Assembly: GCF_024626475.1 (NCBI RefSeq) | Contig: NZ_JANKHH010000004.1 | Span: forward strand, 310,001-374,000 | Length of the DNA stretch: 64,000 nt | Direction of reading: 5' to 3' | DNA from: Parerythrobacter lacustris | GTDB lineage: Bacteria; Pseudomonadota; Alphaproteobacteria; Sphingomonadales; Sphingomonadaceae | Part shown: positions 50,058 to 58,447 of the stretch, piece by piece | Numbering within the stretch: position 1 is the stretch's first letter | Layout of the letters: every line of letters starts with the position of its first letter | Made by a program: the position numbers and the translations under genes | Notes under the pieces: generated by a model | What the model saw: the letters and a program-made list of their open reading frames with translations, nothing else | Database searches by the model: none | Told to the model about the DNA's origin: nothing

Positions 50058-50102
50058 TGACCGGAGTGCTTTCATTGCATACAATGATTGCATTGCAATC
50101 AT
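50057..50102 (+). promoter_or_regulatory. Promoter and operator of the toxin-antitoxin module
   Basis: TTGACC (50057-50062) and TACAAT (50080-50085) are 17 bases apart. Overlapping and following the -10 is a perfect 9-1-9 inverted repeat ATGATTGCA-T-TGCAATCAT (50084-50102), the expected kind of operator for autorepression by the antitoxin. GGAGA follows at 50104-50108 before the ATG at 50115. Confidence 0.7.
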
Positions 50103-50114
50103 CGGAGACTGGCT

Positions 50115-50378
50115 ATGGGTAGCGTGACGATCCGCAACCTCAACGATGCCGTGAAGCGCAATGCGCGGCTTGCAGCGGCACGTAATGGTCGTTCGCTGGA
50201 GGCCGAGCTGCGGGCGTTGCTGGAGCGTTCCTATGCCGACAGCACGGATGACCGTGTGGCGCGATTGCGCGCCATGACAGGAGCGGAGGCGGTGGCCCAC
50301 CTTATCAAGCTGGCCAATGGCGTGGAACTCGACATTCCACCGCGGGAGCATGAAGAGATCGAGTTTCCAGAGTTGTGA
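50115..50378 (+). CDS. FitA/VapB-type antitoxin
   Basis: An 87-residue protein. The N-terminal ribbon-helix-helix ([20 protein letters not shown]) is followed by [20 protein letters not shown], as in FitA antitoxins; the C-terminal tail ([12 protein letters not shown]) would thread into the toxin active site. Together with the toxin it binds its own operator. It overlaps the toxin start by GTGA. Plus strand, opposite to carB. Confidence 0.85.
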   Translation: MGSVTIRNLNDAVKRNARLAAARNGRSLEAELRALLERSYADSTDDRVARLRAMTGAEAVAHLIKLANGVELDIPPREHEEIEFPEL

Positions 50379-50788
50379 TCCTGCTCGACACAAATGTCTG
50401 GAGCGTGCTGCGCCAGCCGCGTGGACAGGAAGCCGTCGCGAAATGGATCGCTGATCGGATGGGCGACGCGTGGCTCTCGGTGATCGTAATTGCGGAAATC
50501 CGGATGGGGGTAGAGAATCCACAGGCGACACAGAAGCGCGAACAGCTTGCCCAATGGCTCGACGACCTCGAGATACTCTGCGCCAACCGAATTCTCGCAT
50601 TTGAAGCGCCTGCAGCCCACATCTTTGGCGAGCTGATCGCACGGCGAAAAGTTCAGAAACAGGAGACCAAGCTACTCGACATCCAGATCGCAGCGCAGGG
50701 GCTGGCCAATGACTGCCCTGTTGCGACCCGCAATGTCCGCGATTTTGAATGGACCGGAGTGAAACTGATCGACCCCTGGGAACCTTGA
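50375..50788 (+). CDS. FitB/VapC-type PIN-domain toxin
   Basis: A 137-residue PIN-domain ribonuclease. Acidic residues of the active site are visible: Asp in [10 protein letters not shown], Glu in [11 protein letters not shown], Asp in [12 protein letters not shown] and the Asp of [20 protein letters not shown]. VapC/FitB enzymes cleave tRNA or rRNA and are inhibited by the paired antitoxin. The stop TGA (50786-50788) lies inside the second carB repeat copy, meaning the module and the repeat are joined without spare bases. Confidence 0.87.
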   Translation: MILLDTNVWSVLRQPRGQEAVAKWIADRMGDAWLSVIVIAEIRMGVENPQATQKREQLAQWLDDLEILCANRILAFEAPAAHIFGELIARRKVQKQETKLLDIQIAAQGLANDCPVATRNVRDFEWTGVKLIDPWEP

Positions 50789-51235
50789 CCGCCTGCGTGC
50801 CGGAATAGTCGAACTCGCACGCCTGCCCGATGATGATCGGGCCAGCGCCAATGACGAGGATGGAGGAGATGTCGGTGCGTTTGGGCATTGTTCGCTTTCG
50901 CGGTTCCAGGTGGGTGGGTTTACGGGCGGATCGTCGTAGCTTTCGGGACCAAATTCGGGGCCGAATGTCATTGTTGGGCGCTTGAGTCCGTTCGCTTCGA
51001 CTTCGGAATTGATGCAAGCCGCCGCGGTATGTTGCTCTTCACCCGTGCCCTTGAAATCGACGATGAAAGGCGAGGTGCCCGCACTATTGCCCTTCGCCAC
51101 TCGTGCGAAGGTGCTGGCACCGCATTGCTCGATTGCTCGCTGAAGAATCCCACGGTCGGCCTCGTTGGAGCACGCTGCACAGCCCAGCCCGAGGGCCGTA
51201 ACGAGCACGCAATATATATCGGAGCGTTTTGGCAT
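50672..51235 (-). CDS. Chimeric exported-protein ORF (CarB-like start, lost stop)
   Basis: The ORF begins [20 protein letters not shown], where the first residues resemble the CarB start ([12 protein letters not shown]), then continues as a small exported protein (CSNEADRG..., two or three cysteines) to about residue 116. There the reading runs through CAATG, the start of the second carB copy, in a different frame and continues open over vapC antisense to 50672. At the equivalent place near 51801 the sequence is TAATG, so the natural stop here was probably TAA changed to CAA. Real protein end therefore uncertain. Function unknown. Confidence 0.5.
   Translation of the reverse strand: MPKRSDIYCVLVTALGLGCAACSNEADRGILQRAIEQCGASTFARVAKGNSAGTSPFIVDFKGTGEEQHTAAACINSEVEANGLKRPTMTFGPEFGPESYDDPPVNPPTWNRESEQCPNAPTSPPSSSLALARSSSGRRASSTIPARRRSRFPGVDQFHSGPFKIADIAGRNRAVIGQPLRCDLDVE
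50783..50889. repeat. 107-bp direct repeat, copy 2 (duplicated carB 5' end)
   Basis: On the minus strand this encodes [20 protein letters not shown] through the first 34 or so CarB residues, then diverges into vapC antisense. Of three differences from the native copy, two are silent third-position changes and one is Ile to Val, as between functional alleles of different strains. No downstream carB sequence is attached, so it is a fragment. Confidence 0.93.
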
Positions 51236-51259
51236 TCAGGCCCTTACTGTTAGCGAAAG

Positions 51260-51762
51260 CCCCTTCCCTTGAGGGAAGGGGTTGGGGATGGGTGTACGGC
51301 GTTGGCAGAAAAGCGACTGACCAGCCTCGCCCGCAAACTTCGCAGCGACATGACCGACGCAGAACGGCAGTTGTGGTCCAGGCTGTGCGCGAAGCAACTC
51401 GGCGTGCAGTTCACGCGCCAACACCAGATCGGAAACTTCATCGTAGACTTCGCCTGCCGCAGCTTGCGCCTCGCTATCGAATGCGATGGCGGGCAGCATT
51501 CGGACAGCCCGACCGACACCGGCCGCACCGAGGTCATCGAAGCCCACGGCTACCGGGTGATTCGCTTCTGGAACAACGACATCCTCGAAAACACTGACGG
51601 TGTCGTCGAAGCGATCCTCGAAGAAATGCGCCTCGCCCGGAATCAAGACCAAATCCCCCTCCCTTGAGGGAGGGGCTAGGGGTGGGTGTACGACGCCCGC
51701 GTTGTCGCCCTGCCCCATCACCGCCGAACCCCCATCCCCAACCCTTCCCCAAGGGGAAGGGG
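51260..51762. mobile_element. DUF559-carrying palindromic element A
   Basis: Left end: CCCCTTCCC-TTGA-GGGAAGGGG at 51260-51281, then TTGGGGATGGGTGTACGGCG. Right end (inverted, 51727-51762): CCCTTCCCC-AA-GGGGAAGGGG preceded by CCCCCATCCCCAA. The ends match as imperfect terminal inverted repeats of about 40 bp. A third palindrome, CCCCTCCC-TTGA-GGGAGGGG at 51656-51675, in the left orientation, overlaps the stop codon of the DUF559 gene. This third palindrome plus the right end form a 107-bp pair of the size of the copies in glyS, so A may be a composite of a gene-bearing and a gene-less element. Confidence 0.75.
51302..51667 (+). CDS. DUF559 endonuclease-domain protein (element A)
   Basis: About 121 residues, the DUF559 / Vsr-like PD-(D/E)XK fold. 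MTDAERQLWSRLCAKQLGVQ FTRQHQIGNFIVDFACRSLR precedes the catalytic core LAIECDGGQHSD and TEVIEAHGYRVIRFWNNDIL. No good start codon exists; TTG 51302 is the best fit to the family N-terminus. The TGA is located in the TTGA loop of the palindrome at 51656-51675. Enzymatic activity of this family is not well established; nicking or cleavage of DNA is inferred from the fold. Confidence 0.8.
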   Translation: MAEKRLTSLARKLRSDMTDAERQLWSRLCAKQLGVQFTRQHQIGNFIVDFACRSLRLAIECDGGQHSDSPTDTGRTEVIEAHGYRVIRFWNNDILENTDGVVEAILEEMRLARNQDQIPLP

Positions 51763-51774
51763 ATTTGCGGTGGC

Positions 51775-51801
51775 TGAGGAGATGTCATGGCGTTTGGGCA
51801 T
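51775..51801 (-). pseudogene. carB start fragment (nine codons)
   Basis: The minus strand reads ATGCCCAAACGC then CATGACATCTCC, matching the native carB start in 25 of 27 positions, and encodes MPKRHDISS before it runs into element A. The ATG overlaps the stop of the gene at 51801-52262 as TAATG. This is probably the ancestral position of carB directly downstream of that gene. Confidence 0.7.
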
Positions 51802-52262
51802 TATATCGATTGCTCTTGCAGTCGCGCACTCTCGTGGGTGCATTCGATGATCGAAAAGGAAAAATATTCAGCGGGAGGCGAATAATTCTGACCCGAAACA
51901 ATGCGGGAAAGCGCCAAGGAGGCCTTTGGATCCTCGCAATCATCCGAATAGGGTCCTGCGTCAAAGCTCTCAGGGACTAGCTTTGCCAAGCAATCGACAA
52001 ATGCCCTATCACCCTCGCTATGAGCGTAGAAATACCGGTGCTCTGCGTCGAAGGTAACTGTACTAGTGGCGTCAACCCATTCCGGGGTCAGCCCGTGCTC
52101 GGTTCCGCAAGTTAACATCGCTTGCTTCACCTTTCTTGCAGCATAGTAGTCTTGCAATCGTGGGGTGATCGCGCTGACGCTGACACAAACAAACAGCATG
52201 ACGATTGCTGCAGCAAGAATTTTACCGACCAATCTGGGAGTTTTGGGCGGCTCATAGCTCAC
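51801..52262 (-). CDS. Uncharacterised membrane-anchored protein between carA and carB
   Basis: About 153 residues. A TM segment near 13-33 (LVGKILAAAIVMLFVCVSVS) is followed by a periplasmic domain with paired cysteines: QAMLTCGTEHGLTPEWVDAT, TVTFDAEHRYFYAHSEGDRA and DCLAKLVPESF. GTG 52262 overlaps the carA TGA (GTGA), so it is translationally coupled to carA, and its TAA overlaps a carB start copy. It is weakly similar in layout (CG...TFDA or VDF...C) to the ORF at 51235. Function unknown. Confidence 0.7.
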   Translation of the reverse strand: MSYEPPKTPRLVGKILAAAIVMLFVCVSVSAITPRLQDYYAARKVKQAMLTCGTEHGLTPEWVDATSTVTFDAEHRYFYAHSEGDRAFVDCLAKLVPESFDAGPYSDDCEDPKASLALSRIVSGQNYSPPAEYFSFSIIECTHESARLQEQSI

Positions 52263-53440
52263 CCCAACATCCCCACAAACTTCTCGAACAGATAAAAACT
52301 GTCCTGCGGTCCCGGGCTTGCCTCGGGGTGGTACTGCACCCCGAACGCCCGCTTGCCCGTAATCGCGATCCCGCAATTCGAGCCGTCGAACAGCGAGACG
52401 TGGGTCTGCTCCACGCCCTCCGGCAGGGTAACGGCATCGACCGCGAAGCCGTGGTTCATGCTGGTGATCTCGACCAGACCCGAAGTCTCGCCCCAGCCCT
52501 CGCCGACGCGCTGGACCGGATGGTTTGCGCCCCTATGCCCCTGGTGCATCTTCATCGTCTTTGCGCCCGCCGCCAGTGCGAGCATCTGGTGGCCGAGGCA
52601 GATGCCGAACAGCGGCACGTCACGTTCGAGCAGCGCCTTGATCACCGGCACCGCGTATTCCCCCGTCGCCGCCGGGTCGCCCGGGCCGTTGGAGAGAAAC
52701 ACGCCCGCCGGCTCCAGCGCGAGGATTTCCTCCAGGCCCGTCTTGGCCGGTACTACGGTTACCTTCGCGCCCGCCTTCACCAGATTGCGGAAGATATTGT
52801 CCTTCGCGCCATAGTCGATCGCCACGACGTGCGGCTTGTTGCTCCAGTCTGCTCGCCCATAGCCGTGACCAAGCCGCCAGTAGCCACCGCCCCAGTCCTC
52901 TTGCGCTTCACGGCTGACGCGCTGGGCTAGGTCCATGCCTTCCAGCCCGGCCCAGCCCTGTGCCCGCTGGTGCAGTTGCGCCAGATCGAAACTTCCACCG
53001 GGATCATGTGCAATCACCGCGTTGGGTGCCCCGCTCTGGCGGATCAGCCGGGTCAGCGCGCGGGTGTCGACCCCCGAGAGGCCGATCTTGCCCTGCGCCG
53101 CCATCCAGTCGGAGAACTCCTGCGTACTGCGGAAATTGCTGGCCGGCGTAATCGGCTCGCGCACCACGCAGCCGACCGCGCCCTCGACCTTGCTTTCGAC
53201 ATCCTCGGCATTGGCCCCGACATTGCCGATATGGGGGAAGGTGAAGGTGACGATCTGCGCCGCGTAGGAGGGATCGGTCATCACCTCCTGGTACCCGGTC
53301 ATCGCGGTGTTGAAGCACACTTCGCCCACCGCACTGCCGCTCGCGCCGAAGCCGCGGCCCCAGATCGTCGTCCCGTCGGCCAGGACGAGGACTCCCGTCG
53401 CATCCTTGGGTTGCGCAGGCGTAGAGGCAGCAGAAGCCAT
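52259..53440 (-). CDS. carA: Carbamoyl-phosphate synthase small subunit
   Basis: A 393-residue glutaminase subunit that channels ammonia to CarB. The N-terminal domain begins GVLVLADGTTIWGRGFGASG with FNTAMTGYQEVMTDPSYAAQ; the class I amidotransferase domain has the Cys nucleophile in LFGICLGHQMLALAAGA and the His/Glu pair in FGVQYHPEASPGPQDSFYLF. Divergent from yqeY with about 150 bases between starts. Downstream it is coupled to the small gene at 52262, then accessory DNA, then carB. Confidence 0.97.
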   Translation of the reverse strand: MASAASTPAQPKDATGVLVLADGTTIWGRGFGASGSAVGEVCFNTAMTGYQEVMTDPSYAAQIVTFTFPHIGNVGANAEDVESKVEGAVGCVVREPITPASNFRSTQEFSDWMAAQGKIGLSGVDTRALTRLIRQSGAPNAVIAHDPGGSFDLAQLHQRAQGWAGLEGMDLAQRVSREAQEDWGGGYWRLGHGYGRADWSNKPHVVAIDYGAKDNIFRNLVKAGAKVTVVPAKTGLEEILALEPAGVFLSNGPGDPAATGEYAVPVIKALLERDVPLFGICLGHQMLALAAGAKTMKMHQGHRGANHPVQRVGEGWGETSGLVEITSMNHGFAVDAVTLPEGVEQTHVSLFDGSNCGIAITGKRAFGVQYHPEASPGPQDSFYLFEKFVGMLG

Positions 53441-53587
53441 TTTCGGCTCTCCGAGTCAGGGGTTTTCCGGCAATGTCGCTAAGTGCCGACCGCTAGGCTT
53501 GCCCTGCCCTGCCGTCAACCTATCTCCGGCGGGAAACTTGGGCTAAGCGCCCGGCACGACAAACCATCCACAGGAAAGACCGATCCC

Positions 53588-54040
53588 ATGCTCCGCGACG
53601 ACATCAAGGCCGCCACCATCACCGCCATGAAAGCGGGCGAGAAGGAACGCATCGCCGCGCTCCGCCTGATCGGTGCCAAGATCAAGGATCGCGACATCGA
53701 GCTGCGGACCTCGTCGAAGGACATGGCGGACGATCATCTGGTGATCGAAGTGCTCCAGAAAATGGCCAAGCAGCGCCGCGAATCGATCCAGATGTTCGAG
53801 GATGGCGGCCGGCAGGAGCTGGCCGACAAGGAAAAGGGCGAACTCGCCGTGATCGAGGAATTCCTGCCGCAGCAGATGAGCGAGGCGGAAACCACCGCAG
53901 CGATCGAAGCGATCAAGGCGGAACTCGGTGCAAGCTCGCTCAAGGACATGGGTCCGGTGATGGCCGCGCTCAAGGAACGCCACGGTGCGCAACTCGACAT
54001 GAGCAAGGCAAGCGGAATGGTGAAGGCGGCGCTTAGCTAG
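53588..54040 (+). CDS. yqeY: GatB/YqeY domain protein
   Basis: A 150-residue protein of the YqeY family, related to the tail domain of the amidotransferase GatB and thought to bind tRNA. Blocks: LRDDIKAATITAMKAGEKER, IAALRLIGAKIKDRDIELR and IEEFLPQQMSEAETTAAIEA, ending DMGPVMAALKERHGAQLDMS. The conserved sphingomonad order carA/yqeY-dnaG-rpoD is kept, but a DUF559 element starts 3 bases after its stop. Confidence 0.93.
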   Translation: MLRDDIKAATITAMKAGEKERIAALRLIGAKIKDRDIELRTSSKDMADDHLVIEVLQKMAKQRRESIQMFEDGGRQELADKEKGELAVIEEFLPQQMSEAETTAAIEAIKAELGASSLKDMGPVMAALKERHGAQLDMSKASGMVKAALS

Positions 54041-54043
54041 GCC

Positions 54044-54497
54044 CCCCTCCCGCTTGCGGGAGGGGCTGGGGGAGGGAATGTAAGCAGTGCCAGCCTCAAA
54101 ACCGCCGTTTGATGACAAAGGCTACTCCCGCCCGACCCGCCGTTCCCGCGATCTGCGAAGCAATGCGACCGAACCGGAACGCATCCTATGGCACCACCTG
54201 CGCAGTCGCCAGCTCGCGGATGTCCGCTTCAATCGCCAATTCCCAATTGGGCAGTTCATCTGCGATTTCGTTGCGCGCGGCCCACGTTTGGTAGTCGAAC
54301 TGGACGGTGAAACCCATGCATCAGATGATGCGCGTGCATCAGATGCAAGGCGCACCGCATTCCTCAATGCACAGGGCTACACCGTGATCCGCTTTTGGAA
54401 TCACGAAGTCATGGATAGTGTCGAGGGCGTGCTGCACCGCATCGAACTCACACTGGCTGACATGCCCTCCCCCAGCCCCTCCCGCAAGCGGGAGGGG
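54044..54497. mobile_element. DUF559-carrying palindromic element B with 33-bp perfect TIRs
   Basis: Left end 54044-54076 and right end 54465-54497 are exact reverse complements over 33 bp. Each consists of a palindrome (CCCCTCCCGC, two-base centre, GCGGGAGGGG) plus CTGGGGGAGGG. The identity continues for three of the next four bases (AATG versus CATG). The 454-bp element contains one DUF559 gene and fills the yqeY-dnaG gap precisely: 3 bases after the yqeY stop, 38 before the dnaG start. No obvious target duplication. Confidence 0.85.
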
Positions 54498-54542
54498 AGT
54501 TTGTGGGCTCCACCCCGAGAGAAGGGTGTGAATAGGTGTTGA
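54087..54542 (+). CDS. DUF559 endonuclease-domain protein (element B)
   Basis: A 151-residue protein from GTG 54087. SRDLRSNATEPERILWHHLR, QFPIGQFICDFVARGPRLVV ELDGETHASD and TAFLNAQGYTVIRFWNHEVM show the DUF559 core with the E-D-H/E catalytic pattern; the first Arg-rich part is the family N-terminus. The last 25 or so residues (PSPSPSRKREGSLWAPPREK) are encoded by the right terminal repeat and are not part of the fold. It overlaps the dnaG start by 7 bases. Paralogue of the protein at 51302. Confidence 0.85.
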   Translation: MPASKPPFDDKGYSRPTRRSRDLRSNATEPERILWHHLRSRQLADVRFNRQFPIGQFICDFVARGPRLVVELDGETHASDDARASDARRTAFLNAQGYTVIRFWNHEVMDSVEGVLHRIELTLADMPSPSPSRKREGSLWAPPREKGVNRC

Positions 54543-56419
54543 GCCCCCAATGGCTCGACGAATTGCGCAACCGGTTGACGCTGTCGAGCGTCATCATGCG
54601 CACGACCAAGCTCCAGCGTGCCGGGCGCGAGTGGAAGGCGTGCTGCCCGTTCCATGACGAAAAGTCGCCCAGCTTCACCGTCAGCGACGAGAAGGGGTTC
54701 TATCACTGCTTTGGATGCGGGGCGCATGGGGATGTCATTCGCTGGATGATCGACCAGCGCGGGCTGCAGTTCATGGACGCGGTGAAGGAGCTCGCGGCAG
54801 AGGCCGGGATGGAGGTCCCCGCCCCCGATCCGCGTGCGGCGAAGCGCGCCGAGCAACAGGCGGGATTGCACGATGTGATGCAGGCGGCGCAGGACTGGTT
54901 CGTGCGCACTCTGCAGTCGAATACCGGCTCGGGCGCGCGTGACTATCTCAAGACGCGCGGCTTCAACGAGCGGACGGTGGAGCGGTTCGGGTTCGGCTAT
55001 GCCCCGCCCGATCGGCAGGCGATGAAAGCGGGTCTCTCGCAGTTCGAGGAGCCGTTGCTGGTCGAGGCGGGCCTGCGCATCACCGTGGATGACAAGGAGC
55101 CCTACGACCGATTCCGCTCGCGCCTTATGCTGCCGATCCACGATGCGCGAGGGCGCGTGATCGCCTTCGGCGGGCGCATTCTGGAGGCCGACAGCAAGGC
55201 GCCGAAATACCTGAACTCGCCCGACACGCCGTTGTTCGACAAAGGGCGCACGCTTTACAATCTCCACCGCGCTGGTCCGGTTTCGCGCCAGAGCGGCCGG
55301 CTGGTGGTGGTCGAAGGCTATATGGACGTCATCGCCCTCGCCGCAGCGGGGATCGAGGATGCAGTCGCCCCGCTCGGCACCGCGCTGACCGAGAACCAGA
55401 TAGAGCTGCTGTGGCGGCTGGTCGAAGCGCCGATCCTGTGTTTCGACGGCGATGCGGCGGGGCAGCGCGCGGCGATGCGAGCGGTGACCCGCGCCCTCCC
55501 CCTGCTCCGCCCGGCGCATACGCTGCGGATCGTGCATATGCCCGCAGGTCTCGACCCCGACGACTTGCTCAAGCAGAAGGGTCGCGGTGCGATGGAGGCG
55601 ATGCTCGATGCGCCGCACAGCCTGCTCGATACGCTGTGGCAACACGAGCGCGACGCGCAACCGCTCGAAACGCCGGAGGCCAAGGCAGGCCTGAAGGCGC
55701 GTCTGCTGGGCCATGTCGAGGCGATCCAGCACCCTGACATTGCCGCGCTCTACAAGCGCGAATTGCTGGAACGGTTCTCTGCCTTCGCCTTCCCGCGCCG
55801 CGACAATACTCGCCAGCCCGGCCGCCCATGGCAGCGCGGTCTCCCGGTCAACCCGACGCTTAGCCCTGATGCAGCGCGACGCCTCAAGCGAGCGAGCGGT
55901 GCCGGTGCGAAGATCGGCCTGTCTTCGGCAGTCGTCACCGGTCTTGCAAGCTTCCCCGACCAGATCGACCGCCACGCGGACGTACTTTCGCGCTTTGCCG
56001 CGAGTGACCGAAATCTCGCACCCGCGATAGATTTCCTCCTCGAAGCGGCGGAAACGCTTGAACGCGGCGGCGAATCGCCCATATGCATCCCCGAAGGCCT
56101 CGTTGCGCCGCCGGATGAAACCCGTTTCTCCTTCCTGCGTGAAGGTATCGATCCGCAAGCTGCCCGTGACGATCTGGCCGAAGCCGTGTCATTGCTGGTC
56201 GAACGACCTGCGCTGGAGGCTGCCCTGCTGGCAGCGACGGCGCGGTTCGAATCCGACCCCGAAGGCGCTTTTGCCGAGCAGCAGCGGTTGCTCAAGCGGA
56301 AGCTGGATTTCGAGCGGCGACTCGGGCAGATGGTGAGCGACAGGGCCGCTGCGGCGGCCCGCATGGATTCAGATCGACAGGCCGGCAAGACCACCGGAGA
56401 TGTCGCAGATACGGATTGA
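54536..56419 (+). CDS. dnaG: DNA primase
   Basis: A 627-residue primase making RNA primers at the fork. Zinc-binding CHC2 domain: ACCPFHDEKSPSFTVSDEKG and FYHCFGCGAHGDVIRWM. The RNA polymerase core has DYLKTRGFNERTVERFGFGY and MLPIHDARGRVIAFGGRILE; the TOPRIM motifs are LVVVEGYMDVIALAAAGIED and LCFDGDAAGQRAAMRAV. C-terminal helicase-binding region from about 450. GTG start with AGAAGGG at suitable distance. rpoD follows after 9 bases, the classical macromolecular synthesis order. Confidence 0.96.
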   Translation: MLSPQWLDELRNRLTLSSVIMRTTKLQRAGREWKACCPFHDEKSPSFTVSDEKGFYHCFGCGAHGDVIRWMIDQRGLQFMDAVKELAAEAGMEVPAPDPRAAKRAEQQAGLHDVMQAAQDWFVRTLQSNTGSGARDYLKTRGFNERTVERFGFGYAPPDRQAMKAGLSQFEEPLLVEAGLRITVDDKEPYDRFRSRLMLPIHDARGRVIAFGGRILEADSKAPKYLNSPDTPLFDKGRTLYNLHRAGPVSRQSGRLVVVEGYMDVIALAAAGIEDAVAPLGTALTENQIELLWRLVEAPILCFDGDAAGQRAAMRAVTRALPLLRPAHTLRIVHMPAGLDPDDLLKQKGRGAMEAMLDAPHSLLDTLWQHERDAQPLETPEAKAGLKARLLGHVEAIQHPDIAALYKRELLERFSAFAFPRRDNTRQPGRPWQRGLPVNPTLSPDAARRLKRASGAGAKIGLSSAVVTGLASFPDQIDRHADVLSRFAASDRNLAPAIDFLLEAAETLERGGESPICIPEGLVAPPDETRFSFLREGIDPQAARDDLAEAVSLLVERPALEAALLAATARFESDPEGAFAEQQRLLKRKLDFERRLGQMVSDRAAAAARMDSDRQAGKTTGDVADTD

Positions 56420-56428
56420 ACGGGACAT

Positions 56429-58447
56429 ATGGCCTCGAAAAACACGGCGGCGGACAAAGAAGATGCTCCGCTGATCGACCTCAACGAAGCGTCGATCAAA
56501 AAGCTGATCACCAAGGCGAAGCGCAAGGGCTACATCACCTACGACGAGCTCAACGAGGCGCTGCCGCAGGACCAGATGAATTCCGAGCAGATCGAGGACG
56601 TGATGTCTGCGATCAGTGAAATGGGTGTTAATATCGTCGAGAACGACGAGGAGGCCGAGGCCGAAGGCGAGCAGCAGGACGAAGTCGAGGAAATCGCCGA
56701 CGACGAGGAAAAGGAAGTCCGCAAGGCCCCCGCCGGTCCGAAGAAGCTCGCCGTGGGCGAGCGGACCGACGATCCGGTGCGCATGTACCTGCGCGAAATG
56801 GGCGCGGTCGAACTGCTCAGCCGCGAAGGCGAAATCGCCATCGCCAAGCGGATCGAGGCCGGGCGCGACATGATGATCATGGGCCTGTGCGAAAGCCCGA
56901 TCACCTTCCACGCGATCATCCACTGGTCCGAAGCGCTCAACAACGAGGAAATGCAGCTGCGCGAGATCCTCGATCTCGACGCGATGCTCTCGAAAGAGCC
57001 TCCGGTCGACAAGATGGAGGAAGGCGAGGACGACGACGACGGCGAGATTTCGGAAGAAACCGCCGGCCCGACCATCCGTGATGACGACGAGGTCGAGGAA
57101 GAGGAAGAGGCTTCCGACGAGGACGAGGACGGCGAGCAGCGTGCCGCCAAACGGCGCGAGGAAGACGACGAGGAAGACAACACCATGTCCCTCGCGCAGA
57201 TGGAAGCCGCGCTCAAGCCCGAGGCGCTCGAACGCTTCGAGCGGATCACCAAGCTGTTCAAGAGTTTCGAGAAGCTGCAGGCCGAGCGGGTCGAAACCCT
57301 CGCCGCCGGCGCCGAATTCGCGAAGGCCAAGGAAAACAAGTACGAGCGGCTGCGCGAGGAACTCACCGCCGAAGTGGAGAGTGTACAGTTCCATGCGACC
57401 AAGATCGAGTTCCTGGTCGACAATCTCTACGCCTTCAATCGCCGCCTGACCGCGCTTGGCGGCCAAATGCTGCGTCTCGCCGAGCGCCACAAGGTCAAGC
57501 GCGCCGATTTCCTCGGTGCTTATATCGGCAAGGAACTGGACGAGGACTGGCTCACCAACTGGGCGAAGAAGGACAAGAAATGGGCTGCCTTCGCCGAGAA
57601 GGAAGCCGACGCGATCGAGCGTATCCGGCTGGAGATCTCGGATATCGCCAGCCAGTCGGGCATGTCGCTTCCGGAATTCCGCCGCATCGTCAACATGGTC
57701 CAGAAGGGCGAGCGCGAGGCGCGCATCGCCAAGAAGGAAATGGTCGAAGCGAACCTGCGGCTGGTGATCTCGATTGCCAAGAAGTATACCAACCGCGGCC
57801 TGCAATTCCTTGATCTCATTCAGGAAGGCAACATCGGCCTGATGAAGGCGGTCGACAAGTTCGAATACCGCCGCGGCTACAAGTTCAGCACCTATGCCAC
57901 CTGGTGGATCCGGCAGGCGATCACCCGCTCGATCGCCGACCAGGCGCGCACCATCCGCATTCCGGTCCACATGATCGAGACGATCAACAAGCTGGTCCGC
58001 ACCAGCCGCCAGTTCCTGCACGAACAGGGCCGCGAGCCGACCCCGGAAGAGATGGCGGAAAGACTCTCCATGCCTTTGGAAAAGGTGCGGAAAGTCATGA
58101 AAATCGCCAAGGAGCCGATCTCCCTCGAAACGCCGATCGGCGACGAGGAAGACAGCCACCTGGGCGACTTCATCGAGGACAAAAATGCGGTGATCCCGGT
58201 CGACGCCGCGATCCAGGCCAACCTCAAGGAAACCGTCACCCGCGTGCTCGCCAGCCTCACCCCGCGCGAGGAACGCGTGCTGCGCATGCGCTTCGGCATC
58301 GGGATGAACACCGACCACACGCTGGAAGAAGTCGGCCAGCAGTTCTCGGTCACCCGCGAACGCATCAGACAGATCGAAGCCAAGGCGCTGAGGAAGCTCA
58401 AGCACCCGAGCCGGTCGCGGAAGATGCGGAGTTTCCTGGATCAGTAA
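56429..58447 (+). CDS. rpoD: RNA polymerase primary sigma factor RpoD
   Basis: A 672-residue housekeeping sigma factor. Region 1.1 ([20 protein letters not shown]), region 1.2 ([20 protein letters not shown]), a long acidic non-conserved insert at about 190-255 ([15 protein letters not shown]), region 2 ([40 protein letters not shown]), region 3 and region 4 ([20 protein letters not shown]). The stop TAA overlaps the ATG of the next small gene (TAATG). Confidence 0.98.
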   Translation: MASKNTAADKEDAPLIDLNEASIKKLITKAKRKGYITYDELNEALPQDQMNSEQIEDVMSAISEMGVNIVENDEEAEAEGEQQDEVEEIADDEEKEVRKAPAGPKKLAVGERTDDPVRMYLREMGAVELLSREGEIAIAKRIEAGRDMMIMGLCESPITFHAIIHWSEALNNEEMQLREILDLDAMLSKEPPVDKMEEGEDDDDGEISEETAGPTIRDDDEVEEEEEASDEDEDGEQRAAKRREEDDEEDNTMSLAQMEAALKPEALERFERITKLFKSFEKLQAERVETLAAGAEFAKAKENKYERLREELTAEVESVQFHATKIEFLVDNLYAFNRRLTALGGQMLRLAERHKVKRADFLGAYIGKELDEDWLTNWAKKDKKWAAFAEKEADAIERIRLEISDIASQSGMSLPEFRRIVNMVQKGEREARIAKKEMVEANLRLVISIAKKYTNRGLQFLDLIQEGNIGLMKAVDKFEYRRGYKFSTYATWWIRQAITRSIADQARTIRIPVHMIETINKLVRTSRQFLHEQGREPTPEEMAERLSMPLEKVRKVMKIAKEPISLETPIGDEEDSHLGDFIEDKNAVIPVDAAIQANLKETVTRVLASLTPREERVLRMRFGIGMNTDHTLEEVGQQFSVTRERIRQIEAKALRKLKHPSRSRKMRSFLDQ

